A DNA stretch of 64,000 nucleotides. It comes from an uncultured Clostridia bacterium (lineage in GTDB: Bacteria > Bacillota > Clostridia > UMGS1883). The notes beneath the pieces are model-generated. The model had not been told where the DNA came from. It saw only the letters and a program-made list of their open reading frames with translations, and made no database searches. Shown in pieces: positions 8,749 to 16,861 of this stretch; the stretch's first letter is position 1; the number at the start of each line of letters is the position of its first letter. Position numbers and translations under genes: made by a program. Location of the stretch: the NCBI GenBank assembly GCA_947589005.1, contig CANPZO010000001.1, forward strand, positions 124,001 to 188,000. The letters run 5' to 3'.

Positions 8749-8775
8749 GACGCGCAAAATCATGAAAAAGTCTCA
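8749..8775 (-). promoter_or_regulatory. ECF-sigma-like promoter before paralog 3
   Basis: Minus strand TGAGAC (8770-8775), TTTTT, total spacing 17 nt, CGTC (8749-8752). The surrounding sequence also aligns with the promoter before paralog 2, so the promoter was either duplicated with the gene or kept by selection. Confidence 0.5.
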
Positions 8776-8816
8776 CTTTTTTTAAAAAAATTTTAAAAAC
8801 AATACCTCGGCGGCGC

Positions 8817-10250
8817 TTAAACGCTCAGCTCGGCGGTAAGTCCGAGTAAATCCTTATTGGCCTCGACAATGGGTTTTATCACCCCATTGATATACTCCTC
8901 GGTCTGCTGTGGAGCGCGGCCCACATAGTTTTCGGGCTTAAGAATGGAACGGAGAGCGTCTATGTCAAGGTTGAAGCTGCCGTCGGCGGCGATGAGGTCG
9001 ATAAGGTTGTTGGGGCCGCCGTTGACCTTAACGTTCTTCCCCGCCTCCATGGACAGCTCACGTATCTTTTCGTGGAGCTCCTGACGGTCGCCGCCCTTCT
9101 TAACCGCCTGCATCATAATGTTTTCGGTGGCCATAAAGGGCAGCTCGCTCATGATGCGGCTTTCAATGACCTTGGGATAGACCACCATGCCGTCGGCGAT
9201 GTTCATGTATATCTCCAATATGGCGTCGGTGGCCAGGAAAGCCTCGGCAACGCTGATGCGCTTGTTGGCGCTGTCGTCCAAAGTCCTTTCGAACCACTGT
9301 GTCGAGGCGGTAATGGCGGGGTTGAGAGCGTCCACTATCACGTACCGCGCAAGAGAGCAGATGCGCTCGCTGCGCATGGGGTTGCGCTTATAGGCCATGG
9401 CCGAGGAACCTATCTGGCTCTTTTCAAAAGGCTCCTCCATCTCCTTGAGGTGCTGAAGCAGGCGAAGGTCGTTGCTGAACTTATAGGCGCTTTGAGCTAT
9501 GCCGGCCAGGACATTCAGCATTTGGGTATCCAGCTTGCGGGCGTAGGTCTGGCCCGAAACCGGAAACACCGCGTCATACCCCATCTTTTCGGCTATCCTC
9601 ATGTCAAGGGCCTTGACCTTTTCGTGGTCGCCCTCAAACAGCTCCAAAAAGCTGGCCTGAGTGCCGGTAGTACCCTTGCTGCCAAGGAGCTTGGCTTTGG
9701 AAAGCCTATGATCCACGTCCTCAAGGTCCATGACAAGGTCGTTGAGCCAGAGGGTGGCGCGTTTGCCAACGGTGGTGAGCTGGGCCGGCTGGAAGTGCGT
9801 AAAGCCAAGAGTGGGCATATCCTTATATTTCATGGCGAAATCACCCAGCTTGGCGATGACGTTGACGAGCTTTTTGCGGATAAGCCGCAGGGCCTCGGTC
9901 ATAACTATGATGTCGGTATTATCACCCACATAACAGCTCGTGGCGCCGAGATGTATTATGCCCTTCGCCTTTGGGCACTGGACGCCGTAGGCGTAAACGT
10001 GGCTCATAACGTCATGGCGCACCTGCTTTTCACGGGCCTCGGCCACCTCATAGTTGATGTCGTCGGCATGGGCCTTAAGCTCGTCCACCTGCTCCTGAGT
10101 TATGGGCAGGCCAAGCTCCATTTCGGTCTCGGCCAGGGCTATCCACAGCTTTCTCCAAGTCCTGAACTTCATGTCGTTGGAAAAAAGGTACTGCATTTCC
10201 TTGCTCGCATAGCGGGAATTAAGGGGGCTCTGATAAGTATTGTTCGACAT
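8817..10250 (-). CDS. purB: adenylosuccinate lyase
   Basis: 477 residues, matching the clostridial form. Cleaves SAICAR to AICAR and adenylosuccinate to AMP, releasing fumarate, in de novo purine synthesis. The fumarase/aspartase superfamily signature is present as GSSAMAYKRNPMRSE (about residues 285-300), with the other conserved blocks TSCYVGDNTD and LGFTHFQPAQ. The gene has its own promoter (10293-10321) and GGAGGT before the ATG. No other purine gene is in the window. Confidence 0.97.
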   Translation of the reverse strand: MSNNTYQSPLNSRYASKEMQYLFSNDMKFRTWRKLWIALAETEMELGLPITQEQVDELKAHADDINYEVAEAREKQVRHDVMSHVYAYGVQCPKAKGIIHLGATSCYVGDNTDIIVMTEALRLIRKKLVNVIAKLGDFAMKYKDMPTLGFTHFQPAQLTTVGKRATLWLNDLVMDLEDVDHRLSKAKLLGSKGTTGTQASFLELFEGDHEKVKALDMRIAEKMGYDAVFPVSGQTYARKLDTQMLNVLAGIAQSAYKFSNDLRLLQHLKEMEEPFEKSQIGSSAMAYKRNPMRSERICSLARYVIVDALNPAITASTQWFERTLDDSANKRISVAEAFLATDAILEIYMNIADGMVVYPKVIESRIMSELPFMATENIMMQAVKKGGDRQELHEKIRELSMEAGKNVKVNGGPNNLIDLIAADGSFNLDIDALRSILKPENYVGRAPQQTEEYINGVIKPIVEANKDLLGLTAELSV

Positions 10251-10292
10251 AGAATTACCTCCGTATATTATTATTTACAGCCATACGTTATA

Positions 10293-10321
10293 ATTTTACT
10301 ACATTTTCCTCAGCAATGCAA
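10293..10321 (-). promoter_or_regulatory. purB promoter
   Basis: Minus strand TTGCAT (10316-10321), 17-nt spacer, TAAAAT (10293-10298), about 43 nt ahead of the purB start. No purine riboswitch or PurR box was recognised in the short leader. Confidence 0.6.
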
Positions 10322-10371
10322 GGGAAAATTAAATATTTTCCCACAAAAAAGTTTTCGCATTTATAAAACGC

Positions 10372-10401
10372 AAAAAACTGCCGCCGGATATCCGGCGGCA
10401 G
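10372..10401 (-). terminator. terminator of the 6S-like RNA
   Basis: Perfect CTGCCGCCGGATATCCGGCGGCAG palindrome region at 10378-10401 (11-12 bp stem), followed on the minus strand by TTTTTTG. It is separated from purB by the purB promoter, so it ends the RNA gene upstream. Confidence 0.85.
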
Positions 10402-10606
10402 TCGGTTCCATACAGACCCCGCAATGCCGTTTTACGATGGAGAGTATTTAACCTGCTCATGCAGGTGGGTGAAATCAGGACTGCTCCTGGGCTTCCTACT
10501 ACTGCGAACGGTGCAGGCTTGCACGCCACAGCCCTATCAATCTCCCGTTAAATTTGTGTTGGTTAAATTAATTCCATCATTGCGCACACCGCAGGGGGAT
10601 CAAGCA
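10402..10606 (-). ncRNA. ssrS: probable 6S RNA
   Basis: A gene-free 230-nt stretch that is a good candidate for 6S RNA, which binds sigma-A RNA polymerase holoenzyme and represses transcription in stationary phase. The two ends pair: GATCCCC with GGGGTC, GCAATG with CATTGC, and GATGG with CCATC, leaving bulges. Inside are a GTGCA/TGCAC hairpin, a GGGCT/AGCCC stem, an AGGA/TCCT mini-hairpin and, near the 3' side, TTTCACCCACCTGCATGAGC followed by AGG, a hairpin loop reminiscent of Firmicutes 6S RNAs. A strong terminator follows. The alpha position after ruvX-DUF1292 is plausible. I place the 5' end near 10606 by structure only; a match to the Rfam 6S model would settle it. Confidence 0.7.
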
Positions 10607-10622
10607 AGCCTTTAAATCTCAC

Positions 10623-10889
10623 TCAATCCAAAAATTCAAACTCGTCCTTGTTGTTTTCTTTAAAAATAGCGTACACCGCATCGAATATATCGTCATCTTC
10701 CACGGCTTCAAGCATTTCCTCGCCGCTCTCATCGACGACCCGTTTCATAATAAATACCTCGCCGTCAACCTCGTCGCCCTCGGTGGCGGGCACGAGCATA
10801 AAATACAATTCGTCCTTATATTCAACGGTATCGAGGAGTTCAAAATCCTCCTCGACCTCTTCGATGAGGTCCTTAGGTTCTTCCTCCAT
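10623..10889 (-). CDS. DUF1292 acidic protein (YrzB family)
   Basis: 88 residues, very acidic, with the DUF1292 pattern: FELLDTVEYKDELYFMLVPA, then EVFIMKRVVDESGEEMLEAVED. Function is unknown; the family sits in the alaS/ireB-ruvX cluster of Firmicutes, as here where ruvX lies 75 bp upstream. The start at 10889 follows GGGAGGT. The 6S-like RNA lies directly downstream and its promoter probably lies inside the end of this gene. Confidence 0.85.
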   Translation of the reverse strand: MEEEPKDLIEEVEEDFELLDTVEYKDELYFMLVPATEGDEVDGEVFIMKRVVDESGEEMLEAVEDDDIFDAVYAIFKENNKDEFEFLD

Positions 10890-10964
10890 CGGAATTACCT
10901 CCCTTCAAATTCGGCACTTCGTAAAGACGCTATGTCCGGGTTTTTAGCCGGTGCGCTGCATGGC

Positions 10965-11378
10965 TCAGCCGGTGTGCAGGTCCAGATAACCCTGCAATAT
11001 AATGACCGCCGCTATCTTATCGACTTTTGTCTTACGCTTTTTGCCGCTGACGCCGCCCTCCTCCAGTATCCGATGTGCCTCGGTGCTGGAAAGGCGCTCG
11101 TCCCACAGCTCATAGGGCAGTCCTGTAAGTTCTGAAAGCTCTTTCGCGAAAGCCTCGGTATATTCGGCCCTGTGGCCGGCGGTACCGTCCATCCGCCTCG
11201 GATAACCGACGACCAGCTTTTCCGCGCCCGTGTCACGGGCCACGCCGACGACGGCGGAAAGTTGTTTTTCACGATCTTTTTCGGATACGGTCTCAAGGGG
11301 GGTGGCCACAATGCCCAGCGCGTCGCTGACCGCAAGCCCTATCCTCGCCTCGCCGTAATCCAGTCCAAGAATCCTCAT
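10965..11378 (-). CDS. ruvX: RuvX/YqgF Holliday-junction resolvase family (pre-16S rRNA nuclease)
   Basis: 137 residues, full family length. RNase H-like fold nuclease implicated in 16S rRNA 5'-end maturation. Conserved motifs: MRILGLDYGEARIGLAVSD at the N-terminus (catalytic Asp in GLDYG), KLVVGYPRRMDGTAG in the middle and WDERLSSTEA then KVDKIAAVIILQGYL (final acidic residue). I use the ATG at 11378, with GGAAAGGA upstream; the longer reading frame from 11435 adds a tail not found in the family. Followed 75 bp later by DUF1292. Confidence 0.93.
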   Translation of the reverse strand: MRILGLDYGEARIGLAVSDALGIVATPLETVSEKDREKQLSAVVGVARDTGAEKLVVGYPRRMDGTAGHRAEYTEAFAKELSELTGLPYELWDERLSSTEAHRILEEGGVSGKKRKTKVDKIAAVIILQGYLDLHTG

Positions 11379-11494
11379 GTGCTTATCCTTTCCTCCGTTC
11401 AATTTGATTATACCATATAACCGGCGGAAATGCAAGCTCTTTTTAACATTTTTATTATATATTTTTATTACATTTACGTTTCAAAAAATTTTCG

Positions 11495-13030
11495 CTACAT
11501 AAGGGGCGCAAACATTCTGAGCACGGCGCTCACAAGCCGCTTCCACAGGGGCCGCGCCTTGAGTATGTCCTCGGTCAGCATACGGCAGCTCTTCAGCGTT
11601 TCGGAAAAGTCCTCCTCCACGTCGGCCACCGCGCCCGAGCCGAGCATCCATGTTGCGCACTCGAAATGGAGGAACAGGCTGCGGTAATCCAGATTTATGC
11701 TGCCCACCACCGCCAGCTCGCCGTCGCTGACAAAGTTTTTGGCGTGGATAAAGCCGGGACTGTACTCATATACCTCTATCCCCTTTGATATCAGCTCTCT
11801 GGCGTAATCCAGCGCCACATAAAAGGCGTACCAGTGGTCGGCGCGGGAGGGTATGATTATCTTCACGTCAACCCCGCTGCGGGCGGCGTTGACGAGGGCG
11901 GTCATCATCTCGTTATCCAGTATAAGATACGGGGTCGTTATATGGATATAGCTGCGCGCCTTGTTGATAACGTCCAAATATATGAACTCGCCCACCTGAT
12001 AGTCGTCGTTGGGGGTGTCGGCATAGGGCATAACATAGCCGTCGCCGCATACTCCCGTATTCACTGGCGGCATCAGTCTGTAAAGATCGACGCGCCACCG
12101 CTCGGTGAGCTGCCAAAGCTGGAGAAAGATGAGAGTAAAGCTGTAGGCCGCGTCACCGGTAAGGCGCACCGCGGTATCCTTCCAATGGCCGAGAACATTT
12201 TTCTCGTTCACATACTCATCGGCCAGGTTTATGCCGCCGTTAAAGGCGACCTTGCCGTCGATGACCATTATCTTTCGGTGGTCGCGGTTGTTCTGCACCG
12301 TGGAAAGGAAGGGCACCAGCGGCAGAAACGCCTTGCATTTTATGCCGTATCGCTTAAGCTCACGTGGGTATCTGCGCGGCATCTGCACCAGACTGCCGAC
12401 TCCGTCGTACATGACGCGGATATCCACTCCCTGAGCGGCCTTGCGCTTGAGTATATCGAGTATGCTGTCCCACATGACGCCCCTTTCGATAATGAAATAC
12501 TCAAGGAAAATATATTTTTCCGCCTTTTCCAGCTCCTCAAGCATATCCTTCCAGCACAGCTCGCCCACGGGATAGTACTTTACGGCGGTGTTTTTAAAGA
12601 CCCTGTAGCCCACGCCGGGATTGCGGCTGCTGTAGCTGACCGTGCTGTAGCGGTAGGGGTAATCCCTGCGTATCTCCTCCATTATATCTGAGTTCTCGGG
12701 AATAGTCGATAGAAGGCTGCGGTCGATTTTTTTCGCCCGCTGGAAAAACCGGCGGGTCAGGCCCTGGCCCTGCACCACAAGATACAGCATACCGCCGAAC
12801 AGGGGGAACACCATCATCGGTATCAGCCACGACATTTTATAGGCGGGGTTTTTGTCGGTGTTTATCAAAAGCACCACCGCGACCACCGTAAGCAGGATAA
12901 AGAGGACGCCGATAAGCTTTGAGTATTCCTGTAGCTTCGCCATTATAAACAAAATCACGCCCACCTGTATGAGCAGCAACAATATCACTATTATCGTCTG
13001 GCTGAAAAAAACTTTTAACAGCTTCCTCAA
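11495..13030 (-). CDS. cls: cardiolipin synthase (phospholipase D family)
   Basis: 511 residues. Two N-terminal membrane helices (about 8-60), then two PLD domains with HKD motifs: HRKIMVIDGKVAFNGGINLADEY (first, about residue 236) and HAKNFVSDGELAVVGSINLD (second, about residue 420). Both His/Lys/Asp sets are intact. It condenses two phosphatidylglycerol molecules to cardiolipin plus glycerol at the inner membrane. Starts with TTG at 13030; GGAGG lies 8 nt upstream and overlaps the end of the LRR gene, so it is probably in the same transcript as that gene and rex. Confidence 0.94.
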   Translation of the reverse strand: MRKLLKVFFSQTIIVILLLLIQVGVILFIMAKLQEYSKLIGVLFILLTVVAVVLLINTDKNPAYKMSWLIPMMVFPLFGGMLYLVVQGQGLTRRFFQRAKKIDRSLLSTIPENSDIMEEIRRDYPYRYSTVSYSSRNPGVGYRVFKNTAVKYYPVGELCWKDMLEELEKAEKYIFLEYFIIERGVMWDSILDILKRKAAQGVDIRVMYDGVGSLVQMPRRYPRELKRYGIKCKAFLPLVPFLSTVQNNRDHRKIMVIDGKVAFNGGINLADEYVNEKNVLGHWKDTAVRLTGDAAYSFTLIFLQLWQLTERWRVDLYRLMPPVNTGVCGDGYVMPYADTPNDDYQVGEFIYLDVINKARSYIHITTPYLILDNEMMTALVNAARSGVDVKIIIPSRADHWYAFYVALDYARELISKGIEVYEYSPGFIHAKNFVSDGELAVVGSINLDYRSLFLHFECATWMLGSGAVADVEEDFSETLKSCRMLTEDILKARPLWKRLVSAVLRMFAPLM

Positions 13031-13043
13031 TTAGGGCGCCTCC

Positions 13044-14375
13044 TCAAATTTTTATGGTCACGGCACGGGCGTCTCCGTCCCAAAGCACCTCGGCATCCAG
13101 CAGCTCGGCGAAGGCCCGTACAGGCATCATCACTCTGCCGCCGAGGTTTATCACCGGGGAGGTGAGATCCCTTTCCTCGCCGTTCAGCACGGCCTTGGTC
13201 TCATTCACTCGGGCGGAAAGCTCAATGCCGTTTCCACTGGCGGTGACGGTGCCGTTTCGCCAGCCCACCGTCAGGCCCATGGCCTCAAGCACGGCCCTTG
13301 CCGGGGCATATGTAACGCCGCCTATCACGGCCGGAGGGACGTCAAATTCGATTTCCGTCCCGTTGACCTCCACGGTCACCGGACCGGAAAAGGTCATTCC
13401 GCTCATCTGAGCGTAGTATTCGGCATAAGAACCCTTCTCCCCCACCAAAACCACATTCTGTGAGCCGGAGAAGGCGTATTCGTCTATCCATTCCACCCCC
13501 GGCGAAAAAATCACCGTGCGCAGAGACCCTGCCTCGCCGAAGGCGGCCTCGTTGACCGTCTTTATGGTGTCCGGCAGATATACCGCCGTTATCCTGTCGT
13601 TGGACATGAAGGCCCCGCTGCCCAGAGAGGTTATGCCGCCGGGCACGCTCACGCAGCCGCCCTCGCCGTTATAGGCCACGAGGATATGGTTTACCTCCAC
13701 GAACTCCTCTCCGCTGTTCTTGAGCCAGGCGGTCCCGTCAAAGGCGCCTATGCCAACAAAGGAAAGTGTGGAGGGGAAATTGATGACGGAAAGGTTCGAG
13801 CAGTTGACAAAGGCGTTGTCGCCTATCTCGATAAGTCCCTCCGGCAAATCTACCATTTGGAGATTTTCGTTCCCTGAAAAGGCCCCGGGGGCTATTTTCT
13901 GAACGCCCGCGGGCACCCAGACCTTGTCGCCGGCGCCGCTGTATTTGAGGAGCAGCGTCCTGCCAGCTATGACAAAGCCCTCCCCCTGACCGCCGGCCCA
14001 GGGAGTGCCCTCAAAGGCGTTAAGCGGGATATTCTCCACGGTACCGAAAAAGTCCACCTCGCGGAGGCCGGTGCAGCCCCGGAAAGCCTCGCTGCCGATG
14101 TGATTGACGGTTTCGGGAATGTCCACCGACCGAAGGCTCACACAGCCGTAAAAGGCCCGGTCGCCTATGGAGGTGACCTTGTATCCGGCTATGGCGGACG
14201 GGATTGTCAGCCAGGCGGGGTCGCCGGCAAAGCCGGTTATCTCGCCGGTGCTTTTTTCAAAGAACAGCAGCGCCCCGTCCACTCTGTAAACCGGTATTCC
14301 TCCGGCGGAAAAGGCGGCCATTGATGCGGAGACCGCGGTGACAAGTGAAATGATAAAAATTAAAAGCTTTTTCAT
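13044..14375 (-). CDS. secreted leucine-rich repeat (BspA-type) protein with C-terminal stalk domain
   Basis: 443 residues. Signal peptide (KKLLIFIISLVTAVSASMAAFS), then BspA-type LRR_5 repeats (about 45-310) seen as recurring AFYGCVSLRSVDIPETVNHIG, AFSGNENLQMVDLPEGL and AFVNCSNLSVINFPSTL units, and a C-terminal stalk (copper amine oxidase N-terminal-like) domain from about 335, with FDVPPAVIGGVTYAPARAVLEAMGL and PVINLGGRVMMPVRAFAELL. Probably a surface or secreted binding protein. It follows rex by 22 bp and precedes cls by 13 bp, so the three look co-transcribed; the reason is not obvious. Confidence 0.85.
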   Translation of the reverse strand: MKKLLIFIISLVTAVSASMAAFSAGGIPVYRVDGALLFFEKSTGEITGFAGDPAWLTIPSAIAGYKVTSIGDRAFYGCVSLRSVDIPETVNHIGSEAFRGCTGLREVDFFGTVENIPLNAFEGTPWAGGQGEGFVIAGRTLLLKYSGAGDKVWVPAGVQKIAPGAFSGNENLQMVDLPEGLIEIGDNAFVNCSNLSVINFPSTLSFVGIGAFDGTAWLKNSGEEFVEVNHILVAYNGEGGCVSVPGGITSLGSGAFMSNDRITAVYLPDTIKTVNEAAFGEAGSLRTVIFSPGVEWIDEYAFSGSQNVVLVGEKGSYAEYYAQMSGMTFSGPVTVEVNGTEIEFDVPPAVIGGVTYAPARAVLEAMGLTVGWRNGTVTASGNGIELSARVNETKAVLNGEERDLTSPVINLGGRVMMPVRAFAELLDAEVLWDGDARAVTIKI

Positions 14376-14397
14376 AAGATTATTCCTTTGTTCCCTT

Positions 14398-15021
14398 TTA
14401 TTTATTCGGATTTGCCATGCGATAGCTCAGGGTCATGAGGCTGTCGGACATATGCACCGTCTCCACGGGCACGGAACAATCCAAGTCCACATGGGAAAAA
14501 TTCCATATGCCCTTAATGCCGTTTTCCTCCAAAGTCCTCGCCAGCTCCTCCGCCGCGCCGCGGGGCACGGCCATGGCGGCGATGTGGGGAGAATGTTCCC
14601 TGCAGTAAGCCCCAAGCTCCGCCGAGTCGAGAATGGGTATGCCGTTTATGCTCCCGCCTATCAGCTCGGGGCTGATATCGAATATGGCCTCTATCACAAA
14701 GCCCCTGAGCCTGAAGCCGGTGTAGTTAGCCACGGCTCTCCCGACGTTGCCCGCCCCGACAACTATCATGCGGTAGCGGTTGTTGAGACCCAATATCTCG
14801 CCTATGGCGCTGTACAGTTCATACACATTATAGCCGTAGCCCTGCTGACCAAAGCCGCCGAAGCAGTTAAGGTCCTGCCGTATCTGCGAGGCCGTCACTT
14901 TCATTTTTTCACTGAGGGAGCGCGAGGATATCCTGCTCACGCCCTGACCCACCAGCTCGCCCAGATAGCGGTAATACCGCGGCAGCCTTCTGGCCACCAC
15001 GTCGGGGACGGTTTTCGTCAT
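14398..15021 (-). CDS. rex: redox-sensing transcriptional repressor Rex
   Basis: 207 residues, full length. N-terminal winged helix (ARRLPRYYRYLGELVGQGVSRISS), then a Rossmann domain with the NADH-binding GAGNVGRAVANY motif and the C-terminal swapped helix. Rex senses the NADH/NAD+ ratio and represses fermentation and respiration genes. The start is the ATG at 15021 (MTKTVPDV); the upstream TTG extension lacks support. A sigma-A promoter at 15059-15087 is overlapped by a Rex-box-like sequence, suggesting autoregulation. The LRR protein and cls follow. Confidence 0.94.
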   Translation of the reverse strand: MTKTVPDVVARRLPRYYRYLGELVGQGVSRISSRSLSEKMKVTASQIRQDLNCFGGFGQQGYGYNVYELYSAIGEILGLNNRYRMIVVGAGNVGRAVANYTGFRLRGFVIEAIFDISPELIGGSINGIPILDSAELGAYCREHSPHIAAMAVPRGAAEELARTLEENGIKGIWNFSHVDLDCSVPVETVHMSDSLMTLSYRMANPNK

Positions 15022-15058
15022 ATTCTCACTTCTTTTCCACAAATTTTTCCACAGTGAT

Positions 15059-15099
15059 ATTTTAATATATTATTTACGACTTGTCAATGTTTTTAACAA
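15059..15099 (-). promoter_or_regulatory. rex promoter with overlapping Rex-box-like site
   Basis: Minus strand TTGACA (15082-15087), 17 nt, TAAAAT (15059-15064). The sequence TTGTTAAAAACATTGACAA (15081-15099) covers the -35 and resembles the Rex operator TTGTTAA-N4-TTAACAA with one extra spacer base and one mismatch. Confidence 0.55.
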
Positions 15100-15113
15100 T
15101 TTTTTAATGTTAA

Positions 15114-15163
15114 GCGCAGAAAAGCCGAACACCGCGGCGGCTTAAACAGCCGCGATGTTCGGC
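15114..15163 (-). terminator. terminator of the DUF6514-like gene
   Basis: A GCCGAACA / TGTTCGGC stem continuing into CGCGGC / GCCGCG (15124-15162), then TTTTC on the minus strand, about 35 nt past the stop at 15199. Confidence 0.75.
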
Positions 15164-15198
15164 TCAACCGCACCTATGCGGCGCCGCCCCTATAACGC

Positions 15199-15462
15199 TC
15201 AGCATGAAAGCTTGTCCACGATTACCTCCTCAAGATGGCACGGTTCCACACCGTTTTCGGCCAGCAGCATAATGAATGATTCCGCTTCGGGACGTGTGCA
15301 AAACGCGTCGTCTACTGACGCTCGGCCGGTCGGTTTTCCATCGACGTACATTTCCGCCTCTATCCCGTAGGTCCATTCCATGTCCGCCCCGAGGCCGCTC
15401 CTTGTCCTTGTGAGACCGTATTCTATGCTCACTCCACGCTTGATGTCACTGTATTTCCACAT
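15199..15462 (-). CDS. DUF6514-like small protein
   Basis: 87 residues from the ATG at 15462, which has GAGGAGC about 9 nt upstream; a longer frame to 15576 begins with GTG without an SD. The sequence has an EYGLTRTRSG beta strand, a WTYGIEAEMYVDG strand and an ending of RPEAESFIMLLAENGVEPCHLEEVIVD, which resembles the DUF6514 family of clostridial small proteins (YGI core, then a helix ending in P.HL.dVV.D). Function unknown. It is monocistronic, between rex and the pcp terminator. Confidence 0.6.
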   Translation of the reverse strand: MWKYSDIKRGVSIEYGLTRTRSGLGADMEWTYGIEAEMYVDGKPTGRASVDDAFCTRPEAESFIMLLAENGVEPCHLEEVIVDKLSC

Positions 15463-15833
15463 TTGCCGCTTGCTCCTCTCCGAATAATTTTCTCTTGTAA
15501 TCCACGCATCCCCCTCAAAATTTTCAAAAATATTATACCATTTGTTTTTCGTTAAATCAATAGTTATGTTTTCCACAAGTCGCTCACAGTTTAAAAAATG
15601 TCGGTGAAAATCTCAGAAAAAATATGTAAAAACGTCTTGGTGTTGTCCGATGTAAAATTATTTTTTATACATATTGATTGTTTTGGTTTAATATATCATA
15701 CATTTAGTATGTGCAAAAATATTTTTTCAACAGGGGTGTTCGGTGTACAATTCGGGCAATATACGTAATTTTGCTAATCGCTGTCAAAAAACAAGCCGCC
15801 CCCAAAGGGCGGCTTTATGAAATAGTGTCAATA
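15463..15833. other. AT-rich intergenic stretch upstream of the DUF6514-like gene
   Basis: 371 bases without a convincing gene. The right end carries the pcp terminator (15785-15815). The rest is AT-rich, with a small CATAC/GTATG inverted repeat at 15697-15711 (CATACATTTAGTATG) but no clear ORF or RNA. It must hold the promoter of the DUF6514-like gene; no perfect -10/-35 pair stands out. Confidence 0.5.
15785..15815 (-). terminator. terminator of the pcp gene cluster
   Basis: On the minus strand AAGCCGCCC / GGGCGGCTT with a 5-nt loop, followed by GTTTTTTG. It lies about 20 nt after the pcp stop codon. Confidence 0.85.
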
Positions 15834-16385
15834 TTATACATTATTTTCATCAAGACATTTTATCATCTTGACAAGCTCCTCCGCCCAACCTTCGGCGGAG
15901 CCGGAGGCGGGTATGTGAACAAAGCCGCAGGGTATGCCCGTCCCGTCCAGGAAATTAAGGGCCTTATACATCACGCAGTTGCAGGCGTAAGTGCCGGCGG
16001 AGTTGCTTACCGAGCAGTCGGCGGCGGCGCACATACGCTTTATCGGCAGGGTGGAAAAATAGGCCGCTGGGCCGTCGGGCACAAGCGTCCGGTCCGTATA
16101 AACTATGCCGTCGTTGTCGGCTATCGAGGCGTCGCCCACGTTCACCGCCACCCGCTCTACGGTTATGCCGGGGCGTCCGGCCTGACCGGTGAGCACCACG
16201 GCGTCAACCCTGTGTTCATTGAGATAGTGATGGAGCTCCTCAAACCCCCTGTCATAGGACGTGGGTATGAGCAGCTTGTGCAGACGTATGTCACCTATTT
16301 CATCCGGCAGACAGTTCATCACCGCCGAGGACATATTTTTCTCCATTCCCCCGAAAGGGGTAAACGCCGTTACAAGTATATCCAC
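15834..16385 (-). CDS. pcp: pyroglutamyl-peptidase I (pyrrolidone carboxyl peptidase)
   Basis: 183 residues from the GTG at 16385, slightly shorter than the usual 200-215. Cysteine peptidase (family C15) that removes N-terminal pyroglutamate. All three catalytic residues are visible: Glu in GQAGRPGITVERVAVN, Cys in NSAGTYACNCVMY and His in CGFVHIP. The N-terminal DILVTAFTPFGG motif fits a start at GTG 16385, which overlaps the end of the phosphopantetheinyl transferase gene by 16 nt; an ATG at 16427 is the alternative. Last gene of the prmA-rsmE-sfp-pcp cluster. Confidence 0.88.
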   Translation of the reverse strand: MDILVTAFTPFGGMEKNMSSAVMNCLPDEIGDIRLHKLLIPTSYDRGFEELHHYLNEHRVDAVVLTGQAGRPGITVERVAVNVGDASIADNDGIVYTDRTLVPDGPAAYFSTLPIKRMCAAADCSVSNSAGTYACNCVMYKALNFLDGTGIPCGFVHIPASGSAEGWAEELVKMIKCLDENNV

Positions 16386-16861
16386 TTTGTTTTCACTTCC
16401 GTTTCCGTTTCCGAGGCCGCGGCGCATATGAGGCCGCCCTCGGAAAACTTGATTATATTAACGCCGCCAACCTTGCCGCCAAGGGCCGAAAAGCGTTCCA
16501 TGCCGCTGAATATGCCCATTTCGGTGAACTTCACATAGGCTTCCTTGGCCGTATACAGCTCGAAGAAATTGTCCTCAGTCACCGCGGCGGCCTCGTCCGG
16601 AGCAAAAAACCGCTTTGCGACGCCCATATATTTTTTCGCGTCCCGCCGCAGCTCGAGGTCCGCGCCAACCTCGCCTCCGCTCACCGCGCACAGGACATAA
16701 CCCCCGCTGTCGGCGAAGGAGAAACATGGCCCGTCCACCGCGTAAGGCTTGCCGGTAGGCCGGGTTTTTATCTCGAACACCCGCTGCTCTCCGGTATAGT
16801 CACGGAGGGCCATCTGTATAAAAACGCCGCGGTCACAGGTCTTTCCCAGATAAGCCGTCAT
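16370..16861 (-). CDS. 4'-phosphopantetheinyl transferase (Sfp/AcpS superfamily)
   Basis: 163 residues, a short one-domain-looking member. Transfers 4'-phosphopantetheine from CoA to a serine of a carrier protein. The metal-binding motif is GADLELRRDAKKY (D and E), and the second conserved block is FFELYTAKEAYVKF. The N-terminal half (KPYAVDGPCFSFADSGGYVLCAVS) fits the Sfp-type arrangement in abbreviated form. The carrier target is unknown; no PKS/NRPS genes are in the window. The start codon overlaps the rsmE stop (ATGA), so translation is coupled. Confidence 0.8.
   Translation of the reverse strand: MTAYLGKTCDRGVFIQMALRDYTGEQRVFEIKTRPTGKPYAVDGPCFSFADSGGYVLCAVSGGEVGADLELRRDAKKYMGVAKRFFAPDEAAAVTEDNFFELYTAKEAYVKFTEMGIFSGMERFSALGGKVGGVNIIKFSEGGLICAAASETETEVKTKWIYL

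Noticed and set aside
10424-10615. 63-codon plus frame
   Set aside because: It lies over the 6S-like RNA on the opposite strand and has no SD.
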